Positions 25,942 through 33,644 of a stretch of 64,000 nucleotides of DNA are shown one piece after another (position 1 is the first letter of the stretch; the number at the start of each line of letters is the position of its first letter). A program made the position numbers and the translations under genes. The notes under the pieces are model-generated. The model did no database searches and had not been told where the DNA came from. It was given only the letters and a program-made list of their open reading frames with translations. The DNA is from Halobaculum magnesiiphilum (GTDB taxonomy: Archaea; Halobacteriota; Halobacteria; Halobacteriales; Haloferacaceae), in contig NZ_CP081958.1 in the NCBI RefSeq assembly GCF_019823105.1, forward strand, positions 2,901,231 to 2,965,230, read 5' to 3'.

Positions 25942-26667
25942 ATGGCAAACCAGCCCCACCTGCTCGTCGACGAGGGCGACGTTCACGAAATCGCGCTCAT
26001 CCCGGGCAACCCCGACCGCGTCGACCGAATCGCCGACCACTGCGACGAGTCGGAGCTCGTCGCCGAGAACCGCGAGTACCGGATCGTGAACGCCACCTAC
26101 GACGGCGTCGACCTCACGATCTGCTCGACGGGGATCGGCTGTCCCTCCGCGGCGATCGCCATCGAGGAGCTGCATAACGTGGGCGTCGAGACCGTGATCC
26201 GAGTCGGCACCTGCGGCGGCCTCCAGACCGACGTGGAGATCGGCGACATGGTCGTCGCCACCGGCTCCGCCAAGGAGGAGGGAACGAGCAAGCGCTACGA
26301 GTCCGAGACGTACCCCGCGGTCCCGGATTACGACACGCTCACCGCGCTCGTCGACGCCGCGGAGGCCAATGACGAGGAGGTGCACGTCGGTCCGATCGTC
26401 TCCGACGACGCGTTCTACAACGAGTCCGACGAGTACGTCGACGACTGGGAGGAGGCGGGCCTGCTCGCCATCGAGATGGAGGCGTCGGCCGTCTTCTCGC
26501 TGGCGCGCCGCCGCGGGATGAACGCCGGCGCCATCTGCACCGCCGACGGCAACCTCGTCGCCGGCACCCAGAAGGGGGCCGACTCCGAGGAGGAACTGCC
26601 CGAGAAGGCGAAGAACAACGTCGGCCGCGCCATCGACATCGCGCTCGACGCCGTCGCGTCGCTGTAG
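25942..26667 (+). CDS. Nucleoside phosphorylase (uridine/purine type)
   Basis: A protein of 241 residues of the NP-I fold, which cleaves nucleosides with phosphate to give the base and ribose 1-phosphate. Diagnostic segments are LIPGNPDRVDRIA at the N-terminus (phosphate binding), VIRVGTCGGLQTDV, and GLLAIEMEASAVFSLA, the ribose-binding Glu-Met-Glu. The conserved SDDAFY segment fits uridine phosphorylase-like enzymes, but purine specificity cannot be excluded. The start follows a plausible T-rich element at about 25913-25917. Confidence 0.9.
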   Translation: MANQPHLLVDEGDVHEIALIPGNPDRVDRIADHCDESELVAENREYRIVNATYDGVDLTICSTGIGCPSAAIAIEELHNVGVETVIRVGTCGGLQTDVEIGDMVVATGSAKEEGTSKRYESETYPAVPDYDTLTALVDAAEANDEEVHVGPIVSDDAFYNESDEYVDDWEEAGLLAIEMEASAVFSLARRRGMNAGAICTADGNLVAGTQKGADSEEELPEKAKNNVGRAIDIALDAVASL

Positions 26668-26902
26668 GCGGTCGGTCGCAGTGTCGGCGGTCGTTCGTGT
26701 TATCGGCCGTCGGTCGCGTTTCGGTGGTCCGAGCTGTCGGCGGCCGGTCGCGCGGTCTTCGGTCGGTCACGCGATCGGCGCCAGAATCGGACGGTGCGGC
26801 GTTCCTCGGGCGTTCCCCTCGCTCGTGAGGGACACAGCCCGCCAACATGACGAATTTCTGGCGAAGACCCTTTGTTCCACGACTGGCAATATTTGTGAGT
26901 GT

Positions 26903-27295
26903 ATGACGAACGAATCGGTCGACCAACGTGAGGGGGGACAGGTCGAGAGCAACGTGACGCTGGCCGACGACGCGCTCTATCGGGGACTCGCGTCGACACA
27001 GCGGCGACGGCTGCTGGCGATACTGCAAGACGAGGGGCCGGACGGAACGTCGGTCGACGAGCTCGCGACGCTGCTGTGCGGGTGGGAGGCGACCGAAACC
27101 GGGGCGATGGCGACCCAGAGCGAACGGGATCGACTGCTCGTCGCACTGACGCACGTCCATCTCCCACAGCTCGATACGATCGAGTTGGTGGAGTACGACC
27201 CGGCGTCGGGAACCGTCGCGCCGCGGCCGCTCGACCCGGAGGTCGAGGAGCTCGTCGGTCGAAGCGCCGCCGCCGAGTCCTCCCGGCAGGCCTGA
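26903..27295 (+). CDS. DUF7344-like winged-helix protein
   Basis: A protein of 130 residues starting MTNESVDQREGGQVE. The central part is a small winged helix (DALYRGLASTQRRRLLAIL, then a segment ending HLPQLDTIELVEYDPASGTV), typical of the haloarchaeal DUF7344 DNA-binding domain. The stop lies two nucleotides before the GTG of the DICT-domain gene, so the pair is probably translated as a coupled unit. A DNA-binding subunit acting with a separate sensor is a reasonable reading; this is inference. Confidence 0.8.
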   Translation: MTNESVDQREGGQVESNVTLADDALYRGLASTQRRRLLAILQDEGPDGTSVDELATLLCGWEATETGAMATQSERDRLLVALTHVHLPQLDTIELVEYDPASGTVAPRPLDPEVEELVGRSAAAESSRQA

Positions 27296-27297
27296 GG

Positions 27298-28002
27298 GTG
27301 ACGGTGCTCGATTCGCTGCTCGCGAGCGCGGGGAACCGGGACCACGCCGTCACCGTCTACCGACGCGGGGCGCCGGTCCAAGCGGAGTCGCTGTTCGCCG
27401 CACACGGCATCGAGTTCGAGGTTCGGACGCTCGGCCCGACCGGACCCGACCCGTTCGTGCTCATCGAGGCCGACGGCGAGTTCGTCGGAGTGATCGCCGC
27501 CGCCGATCTGGCCCACATCTTCGATGCCCCCGTCGTCCGCCCCGGCGAACGCGACGAGGTTCCTGCGGGGTATCGCGCGATCTTCGAGCTGTTCGACAAC
27601 ACGCTGTTCGCGTCGATGCGCCGCCGCACGCTGCTGGCTGTGAGTCGCGAGATCGAGGAGCGAGCCTATCGGATCGGCTCGGGAACGCTCCGCGCGAGCT
27701 TCCAGCGGTTCTCGGCGTTCCGACCGCAGGTCGACGTGTACCGCCACCTCGCGGCCGAGACCGACCTCGACATCCACGTCCACGGCGCCGACGACTGGGA
27801 CCCGCCGGCGATACCGGGGGTCACGTACCACCCGGTCGGCGACGGCGAGATCGGAGGCTTCTGGGTCGTCGCGTTCGACGGCGGCGACGGGGGACACGCG
27901 TGCGGGCTCGTCGCCCGCGAGGAGTCGGACGGCTACAAAGGGGTGTGGACCGACGACGCCGGCCTCGTCGAGGAAGTCCTGACCGCGGTCGCCGCGGCGT
28001 GA
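27298..28002 (+). CDS. DICT sensory domain protein
   Basis: A protein of 234 residues with a GTG start (GTGACGGTGCTC, an alternative GTG two codons on). Segments such as SREIEERAYRIGSGTLRAS, RFSAFRPQVDVYRHLA and DIHVHGADDW are typical of DICT domains, which are fused to or encoded beside bacterial and archaeal signal-transduction proteins. Here the gene is translationally coupled to the DUF7344 winged-helix gene. The ligand is unknown; family members are thought to respond to light or redox cues. Confidence 0.85.
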   Translation: MTVLDSLLASAGNRDHAVTVYRRGAPVQAESLFAAHGIEFEVRTLGPTGPDPFVLIEADGEFVGVIAAADLAHIFDAPVVRPGERDEVPAGYRAIFELFDNTLFASMRRRTLLAVSREIEERAYRIGSGTLRASFQRFSAFRPQVDVYRHLAAETDLDIHVHGADDWDPPAIPGVTYHPVGDGEIGGFWVVAFDGGDGGHACGLVAREESDGYKGVWTDDAGLVEEVLTAVAAA

Positions 28003-28082
28003 CCCCGCAGGCGTGACTCCGAAGACGTGACCCCGGAGAGAGGCCTCCGTCGGGCGCGCGGGTCCGGTGGCCCACCGAGTCG

Positions 28083-29240
28083 TTACGATTCGTCGAGGAG
28101 CCGTCGAGCGACCGCCTCCGAGTCCTCGCCCTGGAGGGCGGACTCGACGAGGAGGTGGCCGCCGATCGTCGCCGGCGAGATGACCGTGTCGGCGCCCGCG
28201 CGCTTCAGTTTGTTCACGTTCTCGCGCCCGGTCGCCGCCGCGACGATCGTCACGTCGGGGTTGAGCTGGCGGGCGGTGAGGATGGCGAGCGCGTCCTCGG
28301 CGTCGTTGTTCGTCGCGGCGACGACCGCGCGGGCGTCGGCGACGTTCGCTCGTTCGAGCGGCTCCTCGTCGGAGGGGTCGGCGGTGAGCACGCGGACCCC
28401 GTCGCGTTCGTTGAGAACCCGCGCGACCGCCTCGTCGGGGGTGATGACGAGAAACGGCGCGTCGGCCTCGATCAGTTCGTCGATGAGCGGTTCGGTGAGT
28501 TCGCCGTGGCCGAGCACGAGCACGTGATCGGCGAGCAGGTCGATGTCTGTGTCTGTCATGCGTCCGAGGGCGGTCGTGAGGCGGGCTTCGATCGCGGGGG
28601 TGATCAGGACGCCGAGCGCGACCGCGAAGGCGGCGACGTTGAGTACGAGTGCCGACATGGCGAACCACTTCGCCAGCGGCGAGGTCGGCGTCACGTCTCC
28701 GTAGCCGACGGTCGAGGCGGTGACGACCGAGAAGTACACCGCGTCGGTGATCGTCGCCAGGTTGGTGAACTCCTCGTTGAGCGCGTACGCCCCCGCCGTC
28801 GAGTAGCCCAGCGATCCGACGAGCCCGGCGAGGGCGGCCCACTGGGTCGCCGTGAGGTCGATCTCTTCGGAGAACGGTCGGCGGTTCGCCGCGAGCACGA
28901 GCAGCGCGACGACCGACAGCAGCGCCAGCAGGAGGCCGACGCGCGTGGACCCGACGAGCCCCTGCAGCGCCGTCAACGGGAGCAACACGAGCGCGGCGTA
29001 CCAGCCGGCACGGAGCCGCCGCCGGAGGCCGTACGCCGCGACCAGCAGGAGAAAGCCGGTGATCGCGCCGGTGAATCCCGCGAGCAGCGTCGCCTCCTCG
29101 GGCAACAGCGCCAGGAACGGCAGGCGGCTTCCCGGCGGCGCGACGATACGGTTGATCCCCGTGACTATCGACAGCAACGCGGCGGCGCCGACGAGTCCCA
29201 CGGCCGGCCGACCGCCGAGTCGCTCCCGCAGCCTTCCCAT
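28083..29240 (-). CDS. Potassium channel with C-terminal RCK (TrkA-N) domain
   Basis: A protein of 385 residues. About the first 115 residues hold membrane segments, followed by an ion-channel module with the selectivity filter TVGYGD (about residues 172-177) in SVVTASTVGYGDVTPTSPLA. The C-terminus is a TrkA-N NAD-binding domain (HVLVLGHGELTEPLIDELIE, then VLTADPSDEEPL). It is therefore a probable gated K+ channel. The start at 29240 avoids a 14-residue non-coding-like upstream extension. It is divergent from two overlapping genes whose products have TrkA-C-like tails. Confidence 0.92.
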   Translation of the reverse strand: MGRLRERLGGRPAVGLVGAAALLSIVTGINRIVAPPGSRLPFLALLPEEATLLAGFTGAITGFLLLVAAYGLRRRLRAGWYAALVLLPLTALQGLVGSTRVGLLLALLSVVALLVLAANRRPFSEEIDLTATQWAALAGLVGSLGYSTAGAYALNEEFTNLATITDAVYFSVVTASTVGYGDVTPTSPLAKWFAMSALVLNVAAFAVALGVLITPAIEARLTTALGRMTDTDIDLLADHVLVLGHGELTEPLIDELIEADAPFLVITPDEAVARVLNERDGVRVLTADPSDEEPLERANVADARAVVAATNNDAEDALAILTARQLNPDVTIVAAATGRENVNKLKRAGADTVISPATIGGHLLVESALQGEDSEAVARRLLDES

Positions 29241-29354
29241 TACCCGACTCCATCCGCCGTGCGGTGATAAACCGTGCGGCACGTGGCGGCCGCGGCGGAG
29301 GCGGCGGTGATCGCGCCCCGGTACGAATTTGTGTTCCCGCCGTCACCGGCCGGT

Positions 29355-30581
29355 ATGGTCGATTCCTCGCTCCCGGTGCAGGTGTTGCTCGGGGTCTATC
29401 TGGGCCTGCTCACCGGGATCGTCCCCGCGCTCGTCGCGTGGACGCTCGGGTTCACGTTCAAGTACGTCACCGGCGTCTCGATCCCCGGGTTCGGTGTCGT
29501 CGTCCTCTCGCTCGCCATCGCCGGAGTCAACGGCGGACTGCTCGCGCTCAACGACGAGACGATCACGGAGGCGACCAACGGCACCGCGTTCCTGGTCGCG
29601 ATCGTCGTCATCCTGATGATCTCGATGTACGCCCACGCGAAGGGCGACGCGATGGGGGCGGCGCTTCCCAAGCGGATCAGCCTCAGTCAGCTCACCGAAC
29701 GGACGCTCTCGTCGGAGGCGGTCGACCTCGCGAGCGGCCGGGGGCGCGTTCGCGTCACCGTCGCCGGCGACGTGGCCGACATCGAGGGGTACCCCCCGCT
29801 CCCGCCGGAGCTGCGCGCGGAGCTTCGCTCCTTCGAGGAGGACTTCGACGCGGACCTCCCGCTGTCGGAGCTGGAGACTGCCGTCGCCGACCGCCTCCGG
29901 TCGGACCACGACCTCGCCGAGGTGACGGTGCGGCTCGACGAGCGCGGGCGCGCGACCGTCGCCGCCGCGCCCCCGCTGGCGGGCGTCTCGAAGCGCGTCC
30001 CCGCCGGCAAGCAGGCGGTTTCGGTGTCGGCGCTGCTGCCGACGGGGCTCGCCCGCGGCGACGAGGTCACCGTCGTGACGGCCGACCGCGCCGTCGACGG
30101 CACGGTCGTCGCCGCCAAGACCGACGGCGGCGGGACCGCGAAGCCGTCGAAGCCGCCCGCGACCGACGGGGGGGAGGACGCCCCCCGACCGCCCGCGTCG
30201 CCGACGACGACCGGCGGCGACGGGCGGCTCACGGTCGCCGTCGACAGGGGGGCCGCGACGCGGCTGCTCGACGCCGACGTGGAGCGCGTCGTCGTGCGCT
30301 CGCGGGGCACGAGACGCGAGTTCGAACTGCTGTCGCTGCTGCGCCGGGCCGGCAAGCGCTTCCGCCGGCTCTCGGTCCGCGCCGGCGGTCCCCTCGACGG
30401 GACGAGCCTGCGGGGGGCCGCGGTCCGCGACGAGTACGGCGTCGCCGTGCTCGCTATCAACGACGGCGGCCGGTGGCGGTTGGCGCCCGGCGGCGACACG
30501 GTCCCCGCCGCCGGGGCGGACCTCCTCGCCGTCGGGACGCGTCGCGACCTCGACCGGTTCGAACGCGAGGTGGGAGCATGA
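29355..30581 (+). CDS. Membrane protein with C-terminal TrkA-C-like domain, subunit A
   Basis: A protein of 408 residues. Residues about 6-95 hold three to four membrane helices, then a soluble region with strands VRVTVAGDVADIEG, a Pro/Thr linker near residues 260-290, and a TrkA-C-like module at the end (DGTSLRGAAVRDEYGVAVLAI, AAGADLLAVGTRRDLDRF). It lacks a selectivity filter, so it is unlikely to be a channel itself. It ends ATGA-overlapping with the next gene, and the two probably act together in potassium transport or its regulation. Confidence 0.75.
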   Translation: MVDSSLPVQVLLGVYLGLLTGIVPALVAWTLGFTFKYVTGVSIPGFGVVVLSLAIAGVNGGLLALNDETITEATNGTAFLVAIVVILMISMYAHAKGDAMGAALPKRISLSQLTERTLSSEAVDLASGRGRVRVTVAGDVADIEGYPPLPPELRAELRSFEEDFDADLPLSELETAVADRLRSDHDLAEVTVRLDERGRATVAAAPPLAGVSKRVPAGKQAVSVSALLPTGLARGDEVTVVTADRAVDGTVVAAKTDGGGTAKPSKPPATDGGEDAPRPPASPTTTGGDGRLTVAVDRGAATRLLDADVERVVVRSRGTRREFELLSLLRRAGKRFRRLSVRAGGPLDGTSLRGAAVRDEYGVAVLAINDGGRWRLAPGGDTVPAAGADLLAVGTRRDLDRFEREVGA

Positions 30582-31987
30582 TCCCGGGCCCGTCCGGCGT
30601 TCAGACGGTTGCCGCCGCGTTCGCGATCGCGGTACCCATCCAATCGTTCGTCGACGTGTTCGGCGGGCTGAACGCCCCGCGGCTCGTCGGCTTCGCGGTC
30701 GCGTCGTTCCTCGTCGCCGCCGCGGGCGCCGCCGCCTACCGTTGGTTCGTGAACGAGGCGGTCCCGCGGGGACTGACGACGCTGCTCGGGACGGCGGTCG
30801 TCGCCGTGTACCTCAACACCGTCGGCCTGTTCGAGACGGTGATCCCCGTCGGCGGCGCGATCGTGGCCGACCCCTTCGCGCCGGCGACTGTCCTCCGGAA
30901 CGTCGTCAGCCTCCTCGTGGCCGCCGTCGCCGCCCCGGTCGGCAGGCGGGCCGGCGACCGGTTCGCGACGAGCGTGACCGCCGTCACCGGCGCGGACGCG
31001 GTCGACGGCGAACTCAGCCGCTTCGCCAGAACCGTGGGACGGATCCGACCGCTCACGCTCCCGGAGACGATCGTCGACATCGACGGCTACGACCCCGTCG
31101 ACGACGCGACCAAGGAACGCCTCGCCGGCGAGACCATGCTGTTCCCCCGTCGCCTCTCCGACGAGGAACTCCGGGAGCGATTCCTCGCCCGGCTGAAGAC
31201 TGAGTACGAGGTCGGTCACGTCGACGCCGAGTTCGACGGCGACCGGATCGTCCACCTCGGCGTCGGCCGCCGCGTCGCGGGGATCGGCCCGACGCTCGAC
31301 CCGAGCGCCTGCGCCGTCGCCGTCCGCGCCGACCCGCCGAACGGCGCGGGTCCCGGGGACGTGGTCCAGGTGTGGCGCCGTCCCGAACCGGCACCAGAGC
31401 CCACGGGACCCGAGTCTGACGCGCAACCCGTCCCGGAGACGGACGCGGGCGACAACTCCGGAGCCCCAGCCGAGCCTCATTCCGCGGCTTCCACGGCGAC
31501 CAGTTCCGCCGACACGCCCGCCGCCGCCGCCCCCGCGGACGAATCCGCCGACACCGATCCCGCATCGTCCGCGTCGCCCGCGCCGCCCGACTTCGAACGG
31601 GTCGCGACGGCGGAGCTGCGAAGCGCCGCGGGCGACGTGGTGACGCTGGCGGTCGACGGATCCGACGCCGCCCGGTTCGACGCCGACGGCGAGTACCGCC
31701 TCGTCACGCTCCCCGCGAGCCCCCGGGCGGACCGCGAGTTCGCGTCGGTGTTGCGCGCGGCCGACGAGACGATGGCCGTCGTTCGGATCGAGGCGGGCAG
31801 CGACCTCGAGGGCGACGCCGTCGAGAGCGTCGCCGGCGCGGTCGTCGCCGTCGAGACCGCCGGCGGGGAGGTGGAACCGATCCCCCCGCGCGGACGGACG
31901 CTGTCCGCCGGCGAGACCCTCTATCTCGTCGCCCGACCCGAGGCGATCCGGGAGGTCGAACGACGGGCGAGCGCCCCTGAGGCGTAG
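30578..31987 (+). CDS. Membrane protein with C-terminal TrkA-C-like domain, subunit B
   Basis: A protein of 469 residues. The start codon overlaps the previous stop by ATGA, indicating translational coupling. Four or so hydrophobic segments fill about residues 7-120. A soluble middle region and an Ala/Pro/Asp-rich disordered linker (about 275-335) follow. The C-terminus (ASVLRAADETMAVVRIEAGSD, AGETLYLVARPEAIREVER) resembles a divergent TrkA-C domain. No filter or enzymatic motif is seen. The arrangement with subunit A and the channel suggests one K+-handling module; this is inference. Confidence 0.7.
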   Translation: MIPGPSGVQTVAAAFAIAVPIQSFVDVFGGLNAPRLVGFAVASFLVAAAGAAAYRWFVNEAVPRGLTTLLGTAVVAVYLNTVGLFETVIPVGGAIVADPFAPATVLRNVVSLLVAAVAAPVGRRAGDRFATSVTAVTGADAVDGELSRFARTVGRIRPLTLPETIVDIDGYDPVDDATKERLAGETMLFPRRLSDEELRERFLARLKTEYEVGHVDAEFDGDRIVHLGVGRRVAGIGPTLDPSACAVAVRADPPNGAGPGDVVQVWRRPEPAPEPTGPESDAQPVPETDAGDNSGAPAEPHSAASTATSSADTPAAAAPADESADTDPASSASPAPPDFERVATAELRSAAGDVVTLAVDGSDAARFDADGEYRLVTLPASPRADREFASVLRAADETMAVVRIEAGSDLEGDAVESVAGAVVAVETAGGEVEPIPPRGRTLSAGETLYLVARPEAIREVERRASAPEA

Positions 31988-32057
31988 CAGGATCGCCGGC
32001 GAGGGGGTTCGCCCCGGCGGCGCAACGCTCTTGGCCGCCCGAGGGGGACGGATACGT

Positions 32058-32333
32058 ATGAACTGGAAGCTGTTCGCCGATCTCGCCGAGGCGGCCGGCG
32101 AGCCGGAGCCGGACGTCGAGGCGCCCGACGCCGCCACGGTTGGGGAGGCGCTTGACGCGCTGGTGGACACCTACCCCGCGCTCGCTGCCCGGGTGCTCGA
32201 CGAGGACGGCGACCTCCGTGGGCACGTCAACTTCCTCCGGAACGGTCGGGACGTCCGGGAGGCGGAGGGACTCGACACGCCGGTCGACGACGACGACGAG
32301 CTCGCGCTGTTCCCGCCGGTCAGCGGCGGGTGA
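32058..32333 (+). CDS. samp1: Ubiquitin-like small archaeal modifier protein SAMP1
   Basis: A protein of 91 residues starting MNWKLFADLAEAAG and ending FPPVSGG. The beta-grasp fold and the terminal Gly-Gly are those of SAMP1/MoaD-type proteins, which in haloarchaea are activated by the E1-like UbaA to form isopeptide bonds with proteins and to act in molybdopterin sulfur transfer. The start at 32058 gives the same N-terminal length as known SAMP1; an in-frame start nine codons upstream is unlikely. Confidence 0.93.
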   Translation: MNWKLFADLAEAAGEPEPDVEAPDAATVGEALDALVDTYPALAARVLDEDGDLRGHVNFLRNGRDVREAEGLDTPVDDDDELALFPPVSGG

Positions 32334-32382
32334 CCCGCGAAACCGTGGGACGGCGCCTCGGGGACGGGCCCTTTCGGAAGCC

Positions 32383-32392
32383 TTAATTATAT
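32383..32392 (+). promoter_or_regulatory. TATA-like box of tRNA-Val
   Basis: TTAATTATAT lies about 40 nt before the tRNA 5' end, a normal distance for haloarchaeal tRNA genes with a short leader. It is the most AT-rich stretch in this intergenic region. Confidence 0.6.
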
Positions 32393-32428
32393 CCCTGCGA
32401 ATTCGATGAATGCAGAGAACGACCGGTC

Positions 32429-32503
32429 GGGTTGGTAGTCTAGTCCGGTTATGACACCTCCTTGACATGGAGGAGGCCGGCGGTTCAAATCCGCCCCAAC
32501 CCA
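32429..32503 (+). tRNA. tRNA-Val (anticodon GAC)
   Basis: A 75-nt cloverleaf: acceptor arms GGGTTGG and CCAACCC with discriminator A, anticodon loop TTGACAT (GAC) closed by CCTCC/GGAGG, and T-loop GTTCAAATC. No intron and no encoded CCA. A run of T (CTTTTGA) directly follows and may end transcription. Confidence 0.97.
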
Positions 32504-32934
32504 CTTTTGACCCTCTCACGAATCGCCAGCCGGTAGCTTCGTTCACTCAGTCGCGGTTAGTGATGAAAGAGCCGGGCGGACGGCGCACACCGACCGCACG
32601 GCCGAGGCGGCGGCGGAGACCGGGATGACCTGGTACGAGCAGGACGTGAGCGTACAGGACTACAACGGCAGCGTCCGCACCGTGTGGCCCCAACCGTGGG
32701 CGCGAGCGGCGGGCGTCGGGCATAAGACCGAGGTCACGCCGCGTGAGCGAGCACGCGACACCGCTCGGCGACGCGTCCTCAGTTCCGACAGTTCACGGAC
32801 GCGACCGTCCTTGCTATCTCCGCAGGTCATAGACACCGCTCTGCAGAAGTCATCCAAGATGTCACGGCCGGCTGAAACGTCGAAACGGGGATCGTTCCGA
32901 AAATGCGAACGACGGGGACCAACCGCCGACCGAC
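32504..32934. other. 431-nt gap after tRNA-Val, no convincing gene
   Basis: No conserved reading frame is visible. A short frame starting at 32625 (MTWYEQDVSVQDYN) has plausible amino acid use for about 25 residues and then becomes Arg-rich; it could be the remnant of a decayed gene. No repeat of the tRNA 3' end, as expected for an attachment site, was found within this stretch. Confidence 0.5.
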
Positions 32935-33216
32935 TTACCGCGAGCCGTAGCCGTGGCCGAGCACCAGCGCCGCCGCGTTCGCGAGCAGCAGGCCGACGAG
33001 GACGGTGAGCTGTTCGACCGTGACGCCGTTCGCCAGCATGGGCAGGTAGACGAACGGGAGCGCGATCGCCGCGTAGAACGCGACCGCACGCGCCGGTTCG
33101 ACCGCGACCGTCCGGCCGGTGCCGGTGAACTGGGTAAGGGTGTCCTTCAGCTTGGACGGCGCCGGCATCACGTCCCGGAACCCGGCCAGCGTTCGGAGGG
33201 GATTGGAGGGAGTCAT
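32935..33216 (-). CDS. Small membrane protein, hypothetical
   Basis: A protein of 93 residues starting MTPSNPLRTLAGFRDV, with two hydrophobic helices near the C-terminus (residues about 45-62 and 66-86) and a short basic end. No recognised family. The CATATAG element near 33246-33252, about 28-30 nt before the ATG, supports this start. Confidence 0.65.
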   Translation of the reverse strand: MTPSNPLRTLAGFRDVMPAPSKLKDTLTQFTGTGRTVAVEPARAVAFYAAIALPFVYLPMLANGVTVEQLTVLVGLLLANAAALVLGHGYGSR

Positions 33217-33644
33217 TGCACACTCTACCGGTACACCCCCGACCACATATAGTATGAAGAGCATTCGGTCGGATTCGAACCGTTCACCGAGCGCCGGCGC
33301 GACCTCGGGGACGTTTCACGACGGCTTGAAAATCGACGAAACCATTCATACTGTTCGTTGAATCTTTTTCTCATCTCAACCGGACAGGACGAAATAGGGG
33401 GCGCAGGTGCACGTATCCGGTGTCGTTCCGAGATCGATCGTGACACTGTGCGGGATCGATCGCGACACGGCGCGGGGGTGTGCGTGTCGCCGGTGTTCGA
33501 TGCGTCGACTATCGTCCCAGGTAAGCTGTTCGTAACAAGCGACCCGTCGACCGACGCGCTGTGAGAGCCGCGGACGCGAGGGCACGATCGCACGGCTCGG
33601 GAGGTGCGTTCGAAACGTCACGGAACGGGAACGACCCGACGAGG
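33217..33644. other. 428-nt AT-richer gap with a tandem 22-bp repeat
   Basis: No supportable gene. The part next to 33216 holds the promoter of the small membrane protein gene. The central part is AT-rich (CTTTTTCTC near 33363). Two tandem 22-bp units at 33432-33475 are listed separately. The right part lies beyond the 3' end of the peptide-transporter operon. Confidence 0.6.
33432..33475. repeat. Tandem duplication of a 22-bp unit
   Basis: Units at 33432-33453 and 33454-33475, both beginning GATCGATCG, match at 19 of 22 positions without a gap between them. The region is non-coding; the function is unknown. Confidence 0.65.

Noticed and set aside
29687..32170. An 827-codon minus-strand frame over the two TrkA-C-type genes.
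   Set aside because: The plus-strand genes overlap by ATGA and have membrane helices and TrkA-C-like ends; the minus frame has only low-complexity Arg/Val/Gly.
32429..32934. An integrated element at tRNA-Val with an attachment site.
   Set aside because: No integrase gene and no repeat of the tRNA 3' end in the adjacent stretch were found, so the idea is kept only as a low-interest observation.
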